From assembly GCF_900103665.1 (NCBI RefSeq), contig NZ_FNGY01000016.1, forward strand, positions 93,932 through 157,931: a DNA stretch of 64,000 bases. The letters are read 5' to 3'. The notes below the pieces were generated by a model. It was not told where the DNA came from, made no database searches, and saw only the letters and a list, made by a program, of their open reading frames with translations. Positions 55,471 through 63,974 of the stretch are shown here, piece by piece. This stretch comes from Pedobacter steynii. GTDB lineage: Bacteria > Bacteroidota > Bacteroidia > Sphingobacteriales > Sphingobacteriaceae. Numbering within the stretch: the stretch's first letter is position 1; each line of letters opens with the position of its first letter. The position numbers and the translations under genes were made by a program.

Positions 55471-56973
55471 CTATTCTTCCGACCAGTTCATGGTCCTCTC
55501 TACTGCTTTTTTCCAGTAATGCAGCAGTTCTTTCGCTTTTTCTTTTTCCATCTCAGGCTCGAATTTCTTCTCTACCGCCCATTGTTTCTTGATCTCATCT
55601 ACACTTTTCCAGTACCCTACTGCCAGTCCGGCCAGGTAAGCCGCTCCAAGCGCCGTGGTTTCCAATACTTTCGGACGGATCACATCGCTGCCAAAAATAT
55701 CTGCCTGGAATTGCATCAGCGCATTATTTTCTACCGCACCACCATCTACGCGAAGTTCTGTAGATTTCTTTCCGGAGTCTGATTCCATGCTTTTCAACAA
55801 GTCACGTACCTGGAAAGCAATGCCTTCCAATGCTGCACGGGTAATGTGGGCGGAAGTTGTACCTCTGGTAATTCCGAAGATCGCGCCACGGGCATACTGA
55901 TCCCAATACGGTGCTCCTAAGCCAGTGAGCGCCGGTACAAAATACACCCCGCCATTGTCTTCTACCGAAGCGGCCAGCTTTTCACTTTCTGCCGAAGTCC
56001 GGATAATGCCCAAACCATCACGCAACCATTGAATCGCTGCACCACCTACAAAAACACTACCTTCCAGCGCATAAGTAACTTTGCCACCGATCTTCCAGGC
56101 CACTGTAGTGAGCAAATTATTTTTAGAAAGCACAGGTTTATGTCCGGTATTCATCAACATGAAACATCCTGTACCATACGTATTTTTAGTCATCCCCTCC
56201 TCCACACACATCTGTCCGAATAGTGCGGCCTGCTGATCACCGGCGATACCTGCAATCGGAATTTTAGAGGCAAAAAGTGTCGTTACCGTATCTCCATAGA
56301 TTTCTGAACTCTGTTTCACTTCAGGAAGCATGCTTTCCGGAATCGTTAACAGTTCCAGCAATTCCTTATCCCATTCCATGGTATGGATGTTAAACATCAG
56401 CGTCCGGCTGGCATTAGACACATCTGTGATGTGCATCGCGCCACGGGTAAATTTCCAAACCAGCCAGCTGTCTACCGTACCGAAACAAAGTTCTCCGTTT
56501 TCTGCCCTTTCCCTTGCCCCTTTCACATTGTCCAGAATCCATTTCACTTTAGTTCCGGAGAAATAAGCATCAATCACCAATCCTGTTTTTGCCTTCACCT
56601 TATCCGACCATCCTTGTTCCTTCAGCTCGTCGCAGTATTTTGCCGTTCTTCTGTCCTGCCATACAATCGCATTGTACACCGGAATTCCTGTTTCTCTATC
56701 CCATACAATCGTCGTTTCCCGTTGATTCGTGATCCCGATCGCTGCAATGTTTAATCCGTTCAAATCTGATTTCGCAATCACTTCTGCTGCTACGGACGAC
56801 TGTGAGTACCAGATCTCATTCGCATCATGTTCCACCCATCCCGGCTTAGGAAAAATCTGTTCAAATGGCTTTTGCGCTACCGCAACAACCTCCCCGTCAT
56901 GGTTAAAAATAATGGCGCGGGAGCTCGTGGTGCCCTGATCTAGCGCAAGTATGAATTTTTGGTCTGGATTCAT
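55471..56973 (-). CDS. glpK: Glycerol kinase
   Basis: 500 residues, normal length for the FGGY kinase GlpK. Landmarks: the ATP/glycerol-binding start 'LALDQGTTSSRAIIF' (residues 10-24), 'GITNQRETTIVWDR', 'FFGTVDSWLVWK'-like substrate region and 'GDQQAALFGQMC'. It converts glycerol to sn-glycerol-3-phosphate, which GlpD then oxidises. Middle of the cluster, 51 bp after glpD and 136 bp before glpF. Confidence 0.95.
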   Translation of the reverse strand: MNPDQKFILALDQGTTSSRAIIFNHDGEVVAVAQKPFEQIFPKPGWVEHDANEIWYSQSSVAAEVIAKSDLNGLNIAAIGITNQRETTIVWDRETGIPVYNAIVWQDRRTAKYCDELKEQGWSDKVKAKTGLVIDAYFSGTKVKWILDNVKGARERAENGELCFGTVDSWLVWKFTRGAMHITDVSNASRTLMFNIHTMEWDKELLELLTIPESMLPEVKQSSEIYGDTVTTLFASKIPIAGIAGDQQAALFGQMCVEEGMTKNTYGTGCFMLMNTGHKPVLSKNNLLTTVAWKIGGKVTYALEGSVFVGGAAIQWLRDGLGIIRTSAESEKLAASVEDNGGVYFVPALTGLGAPYWDQYARGAIFGITRGTTSAHITRAALEGIAFQVRDLLKSMESDSGKKSTELRVDGGAVENNALMQFQADIFGSDVIRPKVLETTALGAAYLAGLAVGYWKSVDEIKKQWAVEKKFEPEMEKEKAKELLHYWKKAVERTMNWSEE

Positions 56974-57024
56974 ATGATATAAGGTTTAATTAGGTATAAA
57001 ATTTAATTTGGTTAATCTCAAAAA

Positions 57025-58587
57025 CTAAACGAGCGTATAAGTTTTGGCCAGTTTTGTAAAGTCCTCCAGCTCCTGTGCTACCCAGGCCTGATCCAGTTTC
57101 AGCTCTTCAGCGATAATCCCGGCAACCGCCGGTGCTGCTGCAACTGCGGCATGTACATCCAGGAACAACAAACGGAAACGACGGCCTAAAATATCTTCTA
57201 CCCTGCGGGCATATTCATTTCTAACCGCCCATACCACCATGGCTTTGGTATATGGATATTCCGGCACCAATCTTTCCAGCAAGGCCGGATTTTCGTTGAT
57301 CAGCTTTTGCACTCCTGCGATGTCAGCGCCGTAAAAATGTAAAGGATCCGCACGGTTTGGCTCCGGCACATAACCATGAATATGAAGTTCTTCCGTTACA
57401 CATTTTTTTGCAGGGAGGAAGTTCTTTTCAATCGCCTTGTCCAGCGTATCCTGTGCCATCCGGCGAAAAGTAGTCCATTTTCCACCCGTAATCGTGATCA
57501 TTCCGGAATCCGAAACAATGATCTTATGACTTCTGGAGATTTCTTTAGTCTTCGCTCCTTCTGCTTTCGGTGCTGCCAATGGACGTAAACCTGCAAAAAC
57601 AGCGAGTACATCCGAGCGCATTGGTTTTTTTACAAAGTATTTTCCTGCGGTAGAAAGGATAAACTCAATTTCCGTATCCAGAGCTCTTGGCTCCAGCTCG
57701 GCATGATCTACCAAAGTATCCGTCGTACCCACAATCAGTTTATTGTGCCATGGCACGGCAAAAAGCACCCTGCCATCATCCGTCTCCGGGATCATCAGTG
57801 CATTTTCACCGATCATAAAGGAACGGTCCAGGGTGATGTGCACCCCCTGACTCGGACGCACCAAATGCGGCGCTTCCGGTTTGTCCATTTTCAGGATATT
57901 GTCTACATAAACACCGGTGGCATTGATCACGATCTTTCCAATCTCCTCATAGCTTTCGCCGGTTTCTATATCTTTCACTTTAATCCCGTTCACTTTCTTT
58001 TTATCATCTTTCAGCAAGCCTTCTACCTTCATGTAGTTCAGCACCGTTGCCCCGTTTTCAATGGCCGTCTGTGCAATGTTCAGCGCCAGACGGGAATCGT
58101 CAAACTGACCATCATGATAAACCACCCCGCCTTTTAAACCTTCCTGTTTGATAGAAGGCAAAGCTTCAATGGTTTTCTTTTTGTTGATGTATTTTGAAGC
58201 GCCAAGACTGAGCTTACCCGCAAGCAGATCGTAAAATTTCAATCCAATGGTATACTTCACATTATTGAACCAGGAATAGTTCGGGATCACAAAGGTTTCG
58301 TTTTTTGTCAGGTGAGGTGCGTTTTTCAACAACAACCCTCGCTCATGACAAGCCTCACGTACCAGACCAAGATCACCCTGTGCCATATAGCGAACGCCAC
58401 CATGCACCAGCTTCGTCGCCTTACTGGAAGTTCCCTTGGCATAATCCGCCTGTTCTACCAGCAAAGTTTTGTAACCACGTGTGGCCGCATCCATCGCAAT
58501 ACCTAAACCTGTAGCCCCACCACCAATGATGATGACATCCCATTGGGTGCCGGCAGCTAAATTCTGTATCAATTGAAGTCTATTCAT
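57025..58587 (-). CDS. glpD: Glycerol-3-phosphate dehydrogenase, FAD-dependent
   Basis: 520 residues from the ATG at 58587 (MNRLQLIQNLAAG); the 14 extra codons upstream in the same frame lack family similarity. FAD-binding GGGATG at 22-27, then 'TKLVHGGVRYMAQGD' and the C-terminal domain ending 'WVAQELEDFTKLA'. Oxidises glycerol-3-phosphate to dihydroxyacetone phosphate and feeds electrons to the quinone pool at the inner membrane. First gene of the cluster; a phased repeat lies just upstream. Confidence 0.93.
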   Translation of the reverse strand: MNRLQLIQNLAAGTQWDVIIIGGGATGLGIAMDAATRGYKTLLVEQADYAKGTSSKATKLVHGGVRYMAQGDLGLVREACHERGLLLKNAPHLTKNETFVIPNYSWFNNVKYTIGLKFYDLLAGKLSLGASKYINKKKTIEALPSIKQEGLKGGVVYHDGQFDDSRLALNIAQTAIENGATVLNYMKVEGLLKDDKKKVNGIKVKDIETGESYEEIGKIVINATGVYVDNILKMDKPEAPHLVRPSQGVHITLDRSFMIGENALMIPETDDGRVLFAVPWHNKLIVGTTDTLVDHAELEPRALDTEIEFILSTAGKYFVKKPMRSDVLAVFAGLRPLAAPKAEGAKTKEISRSHKIIVSDSGMITITGGKWTTFRRMAQDTLDKAIEKNFLPAKKCVTEELHIHGYVPEPNRADPLHFYGADIAGVQKLINENPALLERLVPEYPYTKAMVVWAVRNEYARRVEDILGRRFRLLFLDVHAAVAAAPAVAGIIAEELKLDQAWVAQELEDFTKLAKTYTLV

Positions 58588-58610
58588 AATGGCATCTATT
58601 AATAAAACGA

Positions 58611-58640
58611 AACTTTCAATTAGTTTCATTTACTTTCACA
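58611..58640. repeat. Three helically phased 10-bp repeats upstream of glpD
   Basis: ACTTTCAA, AGTTTCAT and ACTTTCAC start at 58612, 58622 and 58632, exactly 10 bp apart; a fourth copy, ACTTTCAT, is at 58656. They lie 24-53 bp before the glpD start codon, next to the palindrome ACAAATTTGT (58638-58647). This spacing suits a regulator binding one face of the helix, but no factor is known. Confidence 0.55.
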
Positions 58641-58648
58641 AATTTGTC

Positions 58649-58825
58649 TTATTCTACTTTCATTTCCAAATTATTCCTAAGTTTTTTTCTGAAGCCAGCA
58701 ATTATCAGGAAAGCAGCAAAGCCAAAAACAGTTAAAAAAGCAAGCCAATGAACATTTAAGCAGAATAATTCAAAATCTATAGCAGCAATAACCACACCAG
58801 TAAACGGCAGGTATTTATGTTCATT
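58649..58825 (-). pseudogene. Possible small membrane protein or remnant
   Basis: A 58-codon open frame reads like one membrane protein with two TM segments ('LPFTGVVIAAIDFELFCLNV' and 'WLAFLTVFGFAAFLIIAGF') and a basic tail. It has no ATG; the first usable start would be GTG. An ATG in a different frame (58822-58824) runs into a stop, as if one base had been lost near the 5' end. It could also be a real short gene starting at GTG. Same strand as glpD and the AraC gene on either side. Confidence 0.35.
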
Positions 58826-58858
58826 TTACGAAAGCATTTGAAATTAAACAGATCGAAA

Positions 58859-59851
58859 CTATCCGTTTTTAGCCCCTTTAAGGATGATGCTGGGCGGGTA
58901 TCCCCAATATTGTTTAAATGCAGCAGTAAAGTTCGATAGGTTCTGGTAGCCCAAAAGCTCCGCGATTTCCCCTACATTCTTTTCCTTCTCCAACAAAAAC
59001 TGCCTGGCCTGTTCCATACGAACCTGCTGCAGGTAACCGAACACGGTAGTGCCAAACAACTCTTTAAAGCCTTTTTTTAGCTTAAAATCATTCGTTCCCA
59101 CCTTATGCGCCAGCTCAATGATCGAACACGGCGTACTGCTGTTCAGGCGGATATAATCTTTTGCCGCATGGATCTTTTCGACATCCACAGGCTTCAGCGA
59201 TTGCTTCTGTCCTATATTGGATACCACGTCTGACAGGTCCAGCTGCAAAGCGAAAAGCTCATGTATCTTAGCTTCCAGGAAGATTTTACGCGTTAATCCG
59301 GAAAAAGGGCAGGTTTTCATTTCTCCGATAATCCGCTTCATGGCTGGCGTAACCGGCAAGGCTTGTTTAAAAAGCTGGGTAGAAGCACCTCCTTCCATTC
59401 CTTTAATAAACCGGTCCAGAATTTTATGCTGCCCATACCATTGGTCCAGAAATCCGGCCGTTAAATGGATATCGAAGGTTTCATATGCTTTCCCTTCTTC
59501 AAATTCCACAAAACCCATCCCCCCTTTTAAGCTCAGTAAGTTCTGCTGCATGCCTTCTACCAGTTGTCCCCTTTTTCCCTTTTCACCAAAGCGAACAGGG
59601 TTGGTCAGGTTGAAATGCATCTCCAGACAAGGATGTTCCATCTCAGAATTAAAGAGCAGGTCCTTATCCATCTGGTAATTGCCATTTAAAACAGAGCCGA
59701 TTCCCAATCCGCTTTCCTGATAGCTGATCGTTCCAAATTCATGGTCCAAAGAAGTAGTCGTTTCTAAAACGAAACCATCCGAAAGGACTGTCGCCTCTGC
59801 CTGATCATAAAACAACTCTTGCAAAAAATTAGACTCCAGACTAAACTTCAT
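58859..59851 (-). CDS. AraC-family regulator, PchR-like
   Basis: 330 residues. The N-terminal two thirds are a ligand-sensing domain of the PchR/YbtA group; the C-terminal AraC domain contains 'KVGTNDFKLKKGFKELFGTTVFGYLQQVRMEQARQFL' and 'LLGYQNLSNFTAAFKQYWG', the second being typical of siderophore-responsive regulators. It is divergent from the TonB-dependent receptor (157-bp gap), as in known siderophore-regulator/receptor pairs. Confidence 0.85.
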   Translation of the reverse strand: MKFSLESNFLQELFYDQAEATVLSDGFVLETTTSLDHEFGTISYQESGLGIGSVLNGNYQMDKDLLFNSEMEHPCLEMHFNLTNPVRFGEKGKRGQLVEGMQQNLLSLKGGMGFVEFEEGKAYETFDIHLTAGFLDQWYGQHKILDRFIKGMEGGASTQLFKQALPVTPAMKRIIGEMKTCPFSGLTRKIFLEAKIHELFALQLDLSDVVSNIGQKQSLKPVDVEKIHAAKDYIRLNSSTPCSIIELAHKVGTNDFKLKKGFKELFGTTVFGYLQQVRMEQARQFLLEKEKNVGEIAELLGYQNLSNFTAAFKQYWGYPPSIILKGAKNG

Positions 59852-59956
59852 ACACCTCAGATTATTTGGAAAGCGTCTAAATTACGAAAAGAATAAATAA
59901 TCCCAAATTCATAATTCTTGCTCCCTAATTGGTAAACAGCCTTTTTGTAGCCCGAT

Positions 59957-59964
59957 TACTTTTG
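59957..59964 (+). promoter_or_regulatory. Candidate -7 box for the siderophore receptor gene
   Basis: TACTTTTG fits TAnnTTTG exactly, 44 bp before the receptor start. The upstream TTG is 25 bp away instead of ~20, so activation by the AraC regulator would be expected if this is the promoter. Confidence 0.4.
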
Positions 59965-60008
59965 CATCGCCTTTAATCACCTATCCTTAAAGGCAGTTAC
60001 ACAAAAGG

Positions 60009-62258
60009 ATGATCATAAATAACTTCTACAAAAAGCCACTGCTCACCATGACCTGGTTATTTCTAATCGGCTCCGCCGCTGCGCAGGACGTCAGAAAAGA
60101 CAGTGTTTCCAAATCAAAAGCACTGAAGGAAGTAGAAATCAAGACCCGCACAAAAATTAACGAAATAAAAGCATCCCCCGTTAACATCACGGTTATTGAT
60201 GTGAAAAAAGTACATGGAGAAAGTGGAAACCTCGTTGACCTCATCAATCGATCCCCCGGAGTCAGGCTGCGAAGCGATGGCTACCTCGGTGCGCCCATCA
60301 ACATCTCCCTGAATGGACTGGAAGGCAAGGCTATTGCGCTGTTTAAAGACGGAATCCCCCTATCCGTTTTCGGCCATAGCTTTGACCCCAGTTTACTTCC
60401 AGTCAATATGCTCGATCGTGTAGAGGTTTACAAAGGCGTATTGCCCGTATCGCTGGGTGCAGATGCATTAGGTGGCGCCATTAACTTCATCAGCCGCTAT
60501 CCTGCCAAAAGAACAATAGACCTTTCTTACGAGATCAGCAGCTATAACACGCATCGCGCCTCCCTTACCTTTTATGCACCCTCCCCTAAAACGCAGCTCT
60601 ATACCGGACTCAATGCCTCCTTCGCTTACTCCGATAACGACTATACCGAGCAAAGAGAATACAACGACAGGCCCAACAGCTCCGAACCCTATTACGAAAG
60701 GGTAAAATACCTCAACAACAAAACCAGAACTGCCACTGCCGAAGCCTATATCGGCCTCCGCCACCAAAGCTGGGCAGATGACATCCGCCTTACCCTTATT
60801 GGCTCCAGCTTCTACAAAGGCGTTCCCTTCATTCCTTTTGCTACACCAAGGTATTTTGCGGTACATGCTTATTCCGACGAAAAGAACATCACGCCGATGC
60901 TGCGTTACGATAAAAAACTCTTCAACAACAAGCTTGAACTCAATGCAGTCGTTTCCTATAGCTGGGTAAGTACCATATTCCGGGATACGAGCCTAAATAA
61001 ATACGACCGGTATGGCAACTTTATAAAGCGGGAAACGCTTAGCCCTCAAATCAGAAGAGAACTCCAGGGCACAGGGCGAGACCTTTCTTTAGACTACAAA
61101 ATAGCCGCCCTGAGGTTCAATGTCATTTACCGCGTCAATGCACAACATACGCTGGAATTTAACAACGTCTACACCAGCAATCAGCGCGTCGGATCAGACC
61201 CATTAGGTGGCATCACTGCTTTTACCAATCTCGATGTGTATCGGACTCCCGCCAGGTACAGCAAAAACATCACCGCAGCAGGCCTTCACTCCTGGCTGCT
61301 CGACCACAAACTGGAAAACATGATTGCCGTTAAACATTACCGCATGAACACTTCCGGATTCTCCAACTATCAGGCCGAAGGAGGAGAAAGCATAGAACGG
61401 AACTCCGAAAATAAATGGGGATGGATGGAAGGACTCAGTTACCGGCCTCATGAACGATGGCTGGGTAAAGCATCTTACGAATACGCCACCCGTGTACCCG
61501 ATGATGTAGAAGTTTATGGCGATGCAATCAGAACGAGTGGAAACTTCAATTTAAAACCAGAACGCAGTCACAATTATAACCTTCAGGTACAATATAACAG
61601 TCGTAAGCGGGGCGTCGGAGGCCTGGAAATTATGGCGAACTACTTTATCAGAAACACCAGTCAGCTTATACAGCTGTACCGGGACATTCCTAAGTCTTAT
61701 TACCTGAACCAGGATAAGGTAAAAATACAGGGAATCGAATTTGATGTCCAGTACCGCCCTTTCGCCCTGCTCTCTCTTGCCGCAAACGCCACTTATCAGG
61801 ATGTGAGGAATTACCAGACCAGGTTGTATTCCTATGGCCCATTGCTTGAAACACCGCTATACAAGGGGCGCCTGGCCAATACACCTCCCCTGTTTGGCAA
61901 TGTACAGGCAAGGTTGCATTTCAAAGATTTCCTGCAAAAAGGCAGTACGACAGAAGTGTATTGGTATTACAGTTATACGCACCGGTTCTATAGCCAGAAT
62001 TACGACGACAGTGCTCCGGGGGCTATCGGATTCTTTGAACGCTTTCCTGAGGGCTATGCAAACCAAAGATCCTGGTTGCCACAGGATGGCCGAATGGGCC
62101 AGCAAAACCATTCCATAGGCGTCATGCAAAAGTTAGCGCATCCCAATGGAACGCTGAGCCTGGAATGTCACAACCTAACCAATCAGCAGCTCTTTGATAA
62201 TCTGTATGTCGAAAAACCCGGCAGAACCTTTCACCTCAAACTTAGCATTTCTTTATAA
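60009..62258 (+). CDS. TonB-dependent receptor, probably siderophore
   Basis: 749 residues: signal peptide (about 1-26, ...AAAQD), plug domain ('SGNLVDLINRSPGVRLRSDGYLGAPINISLNG', 'LDRVEVYKGVLPVSLGADALGGAINFI') and a 22-strand-type barrel ending 'RTFHLKLSISL' with a terminal hydrophobic residue. No carboxypeptidase-like Ig domain, unlike the other two barrels here, which fits a FecA/FhuA-type receptor. The divergent PchR-like regulator and following DUF4374 lipoprotein support iron uptake. Confidence 0.88.
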   Translation: MIINNFYKKPLLTMTWLFLIGSAAAQDVRKDSVSKSKALKEVEIKTRTKINEIKASPVNITVIDVKKVHGESGNLVDLINRSPGVRLRSDGYLGAPINISLNGLEGKAIALFKDGIPLSVFGHSFDPSLLPVNMLDRVEVYKGVLPVSLGADALGGAINFISRYPAKRTIDLSYEISSYNTHRASLTFYAPSPKTQLYTGLNASFAYSDNDYTEQREYNDRPNSSEPYYERVKYLNNKTRTATAEAYIGLRHQSWADDIRLTLIGSSFYKGVPFIPFATPRYFAVHAYSDEKNITPMLRYDKKLFNNKLELNAVVSYSWVSTIFRDTSLNKYDRYGNFIKRETLSPQIRRELQGTGRDLSLDYKIAALRFNVIYRVNAQHTLEFNNVYTSNQRVGSDPLGGITAFTNLDVYRTPARYSKNITAAGLHSWLLDHKLENMIAVKHYRMNTSGFSNYQAEGGESIERNSENKWGWMEGLSYRPHERWLGKASYEYATRVPDDVEVYGDAIRTSGNFNLKPERSHNYNLQVQYNSRKRGVGGLEIMANYFIRNTSQLIQLYRDIPKSYYLNQDKVKIQGIEFDVQYRPFALLSLAANATYQDVRNYQTRLYSYGPLLETPLYKGRLANTPPLFGNVQARLHFKDFLQKGSTTEVYWYYSYTHRFYSQNYDDSAPGAIGFFERFPEGYANQRSWLPQDGRMGQQNHSIGVMQKLAHPNGTLSLECHNLTNQQLFDNLYVEKPGRTFHLKLSISL

Positions 62259-62278
62259 CCATAAATACATAAAAAACC

Positions 62279-63511
62279 ATGTTTAAACAAATCAAACCCG
62301 CTCTACTTATAGCCATGTGCGCAATCCTCTTTGCTTGTAAAAAGGATTCGAAAGTAGTTACGCCCCCGCCAACATCAGATCCAAAAAGTACCTGGATCAT
62401 TTATAACGGAGAAGCCAACTGGTCCGGATTAATCAGTCCTTCTCAAGGTCTTCCTACCGGAGAGTTTCCTATATCGAGTCTTAAAGGTGGTTACCAGCTA
62501 GGTTATGCTGCAGGTGGCCGTGTATTCGGTAAATACATCTATAAGCTAAACAGCAACGCTAAAAAGGGTATTCAGCGCCTGGAAGTTAATCCTGCAGGAA
62601 CTGTGGTGGAAGCCGGATTCCTGGAAACGCCTTTCAGCAGCGATGCGGAAGAAGGAAATTTCCACATCAGCAGCGCGGATAAAGGGTATTACTGGGACTC
62701 TTCCAGAGGAAGAATGAAAATTCAGACCTTTAATCCGACCACAATGGTTCGTACGGGAGAAATCGACCTGAGTTCTCTAACTAAAGGCGCTGCTTACGAA
62801 GCCGCAGGACAATTGGTGATTGCAGAGAAAGAAGGCAAACTGTTTGTAGACCTTCAATATGGCACCAGAACGGCAGCATGGCAGATAGTACCTGATGATG
62901 AAAATGTATATATCGCAGTGATTGACATCGCTTCTCAGAAATACGAAAGCACTACGCAATATGCTAAAGCGTCTAACCTTGGCCTTTTTGGCGATCATCC
63001 ACTCTGGAATGTGGATGCGGTAACAGGAGATTTATATCTGGTAGCGGTAAGCAATATGAAAACCCAAACTCCTGAATCAAAGATTCTACGGATTAAAAAA
63101 GGCTCTACTGCTTTTGATGCGACATTTCATCTGAGCATTAAAGATTACCAATATCCAAGTGATTTCAATGCAATATTCGCTCATGACGGCAAGATCTATA
63201 CGAAGATCTCTTCCCGCCCTGCCGGATATTACAGCGGTGGAACACATGGAACGAGATACCGTGATGACATCTGGTACTGGACTTCAATCGATGTCTTAAC
63301 TAAAAGAGCAACGAGGTTAAACATCCCGGTAGACAATTTCTTCTGCTACCAGCAACCTTTCCTTGCGGACGGCAAAATATACTTCATCTCGAACAATGCA
63401 GTGGATAGCTTCTCAGGTTTGTATGAGCTGGATCCGAAAACCGGAACAACTAAAGAAAACTTCCGTTTAAAAGGCGGCAGTAAGTTAATGGGCGTTAACA
63501 GGCTTCAGTAA
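62279..63511 (+). CDS. DUF4374 lipoprotein
   Basis: 410 residues with a lipobox ending at C20 (ILFAC), so an outer- or inner-membrane lipoprotein. The rest is a beta-propeller-like sequence ('DSSRGRMKIQTFNPTTMVRTGEIDLSS', 'HPLWNVDAVTGDLYLVAV'). DUF4374 proteins are regularly encoded beside siderophore TonB receptors in Bacteroidota. Starts 20 bp after the receptor. Role probably substrate binding or presentation. Confidence 0.8.
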   Translation: MFKQIKPALLIAMCAILFACKKDSKVVTPPPTSDPKSTWIIYNGEANWSGLISPSQGLPTGEFPISSLKGGYQLGYAAGGRVFGKYIYKLNSNAKKGIQRLEVNPAGTVVEAGFLETPFSSDAEEGNFHISSADKGYYWDSSRGRMKIQTFNPTTMVRTGEIDLSSLTKGAAYEAAGQLVIAEKEGKLFVDLQYGTRTAAWQIVPDDENVYIAVIDIASQKYESTTQYAKASNLGLFGDHPLWNVDAVTGDLYLVAVSNMKTQTPESKILRIKKGSTAFDATFHLSIKDYQYPSDFNAIFAHDGKIYTKISSRPAGYYSGGTHGTRYRDDIWYWTSIDVLTKRATRLNIPVDNFFCYQQPFLADGKIYFISNNAVDSFSGLYELDPKTGTTKENFRLKGGSKLMGVNRLQ

Positions 63512-63524
63512 TACAGATTTATTA

Positions 63525-63562
63525 AAAGAGGAAAAGCAGGTTTTCCTGATGTTTTCCTCTTT
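63525..63562 (+). terminator. Terminator after the iron-uptake genes
   Basis: 11-bp stem AAAGAGGAAAA / TTTTCCTCTTT with an inner CAGG/CCTG pairing, 13 bp after the DUF4374 stop, followed by TTTAATTTTGAG. Confidence 0.75.
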
Positions 63563-63670
63563 AATTTTGAGATTGGGTATTATTTCTGTTTTTTACGCAA
63601 AAACATTTTAGCTGGATTTCAATGCTTTACAATATTTTGTTAATAAATGTTCAAATTTAACACCATTAGG

Positions 63671-63701
63671 TTGGCAACTTAATTTTAAAATTCTATCTTT
63701 G
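63671..63701 (+). promoter_or_regulatory. Promoter of the tRNA-Lys gene
   Basis: TTG (63671-63673) is separated by exactly 20 bp from TATCTTTG (63694-63701), an exact TAnnTTTG match. The tRNA starts 23 bp downstream. This is the clearest Bacteroidota promoter in the window. Confidence 0.75.
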
Positions 63702-63724
63702 CCGCTCTTCAAAACATCGAAGAA

Positions 63725-63800
63725 GATTCCGTAGCTCAGCTGGTAGAGCATTACACTTTTAATGTAGTGGTCCTGGGTTCGAATCCCAGCGGGATCACCA
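63725..63800 (+). tRNA. tRNA-Lys (anticodon TTT), CCA encoded
   Basis: 76 nt. Acceptor stem GATTCCG pairs with CGGGATC; anticodon arm TTACA-CTTTTAA-TGTAG gives anticodon TTT; T arm CTGGG-TTCGAAT-CCCAG. Discriminator A, followed by an encoded CCA. Confidence 0.96.
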
Positions 63801-63820
63801 GATTTAGAATCAAAACTTAT

Positions 63821-63855
63821 AAAACCCCTGCAAACAATATGTTTGCAGGGGTTTT
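63821..63855 (+). terminator. Terminator of the tRNA gene
   Basis: Perfect 15-bp stem AAAACCCCTGCAAAC / GTTTGCAGGGGTTTT with loop AATAT, 20 bp after the tRNA 3' end. Confidence 0.9.
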
Positions 63856-63921
63856 GTTTACCGGGAAACCCAAAATAGGCATCAATATTTATAGTATAGC
63901 ATTTGGGATCAATGCCAAAAG

Positions 63922-63952
63922 TTGTGGAGCAAGTATTAAAAATATAGCTTTG
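63922..63952 (+). promoter_or_regulatory. Promoter for the gene starting at 63975
   Basis: TTG at 63922-63924, 20-bp spacer, then TAGCTTTG at 63945-63952. Same form and spacing as the tRNA promoter, and 22 bp before the ATG at 63975. Confidence 0.6.
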
Positions 63953-63974
63953 TATTTTTATATAGTTTCAATTT

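Noticed and set aside
58588..58629. Upstream extension of glpD
   Set aside because: The 14 extra residues have no similarity to the family and overlap the phased repeats.
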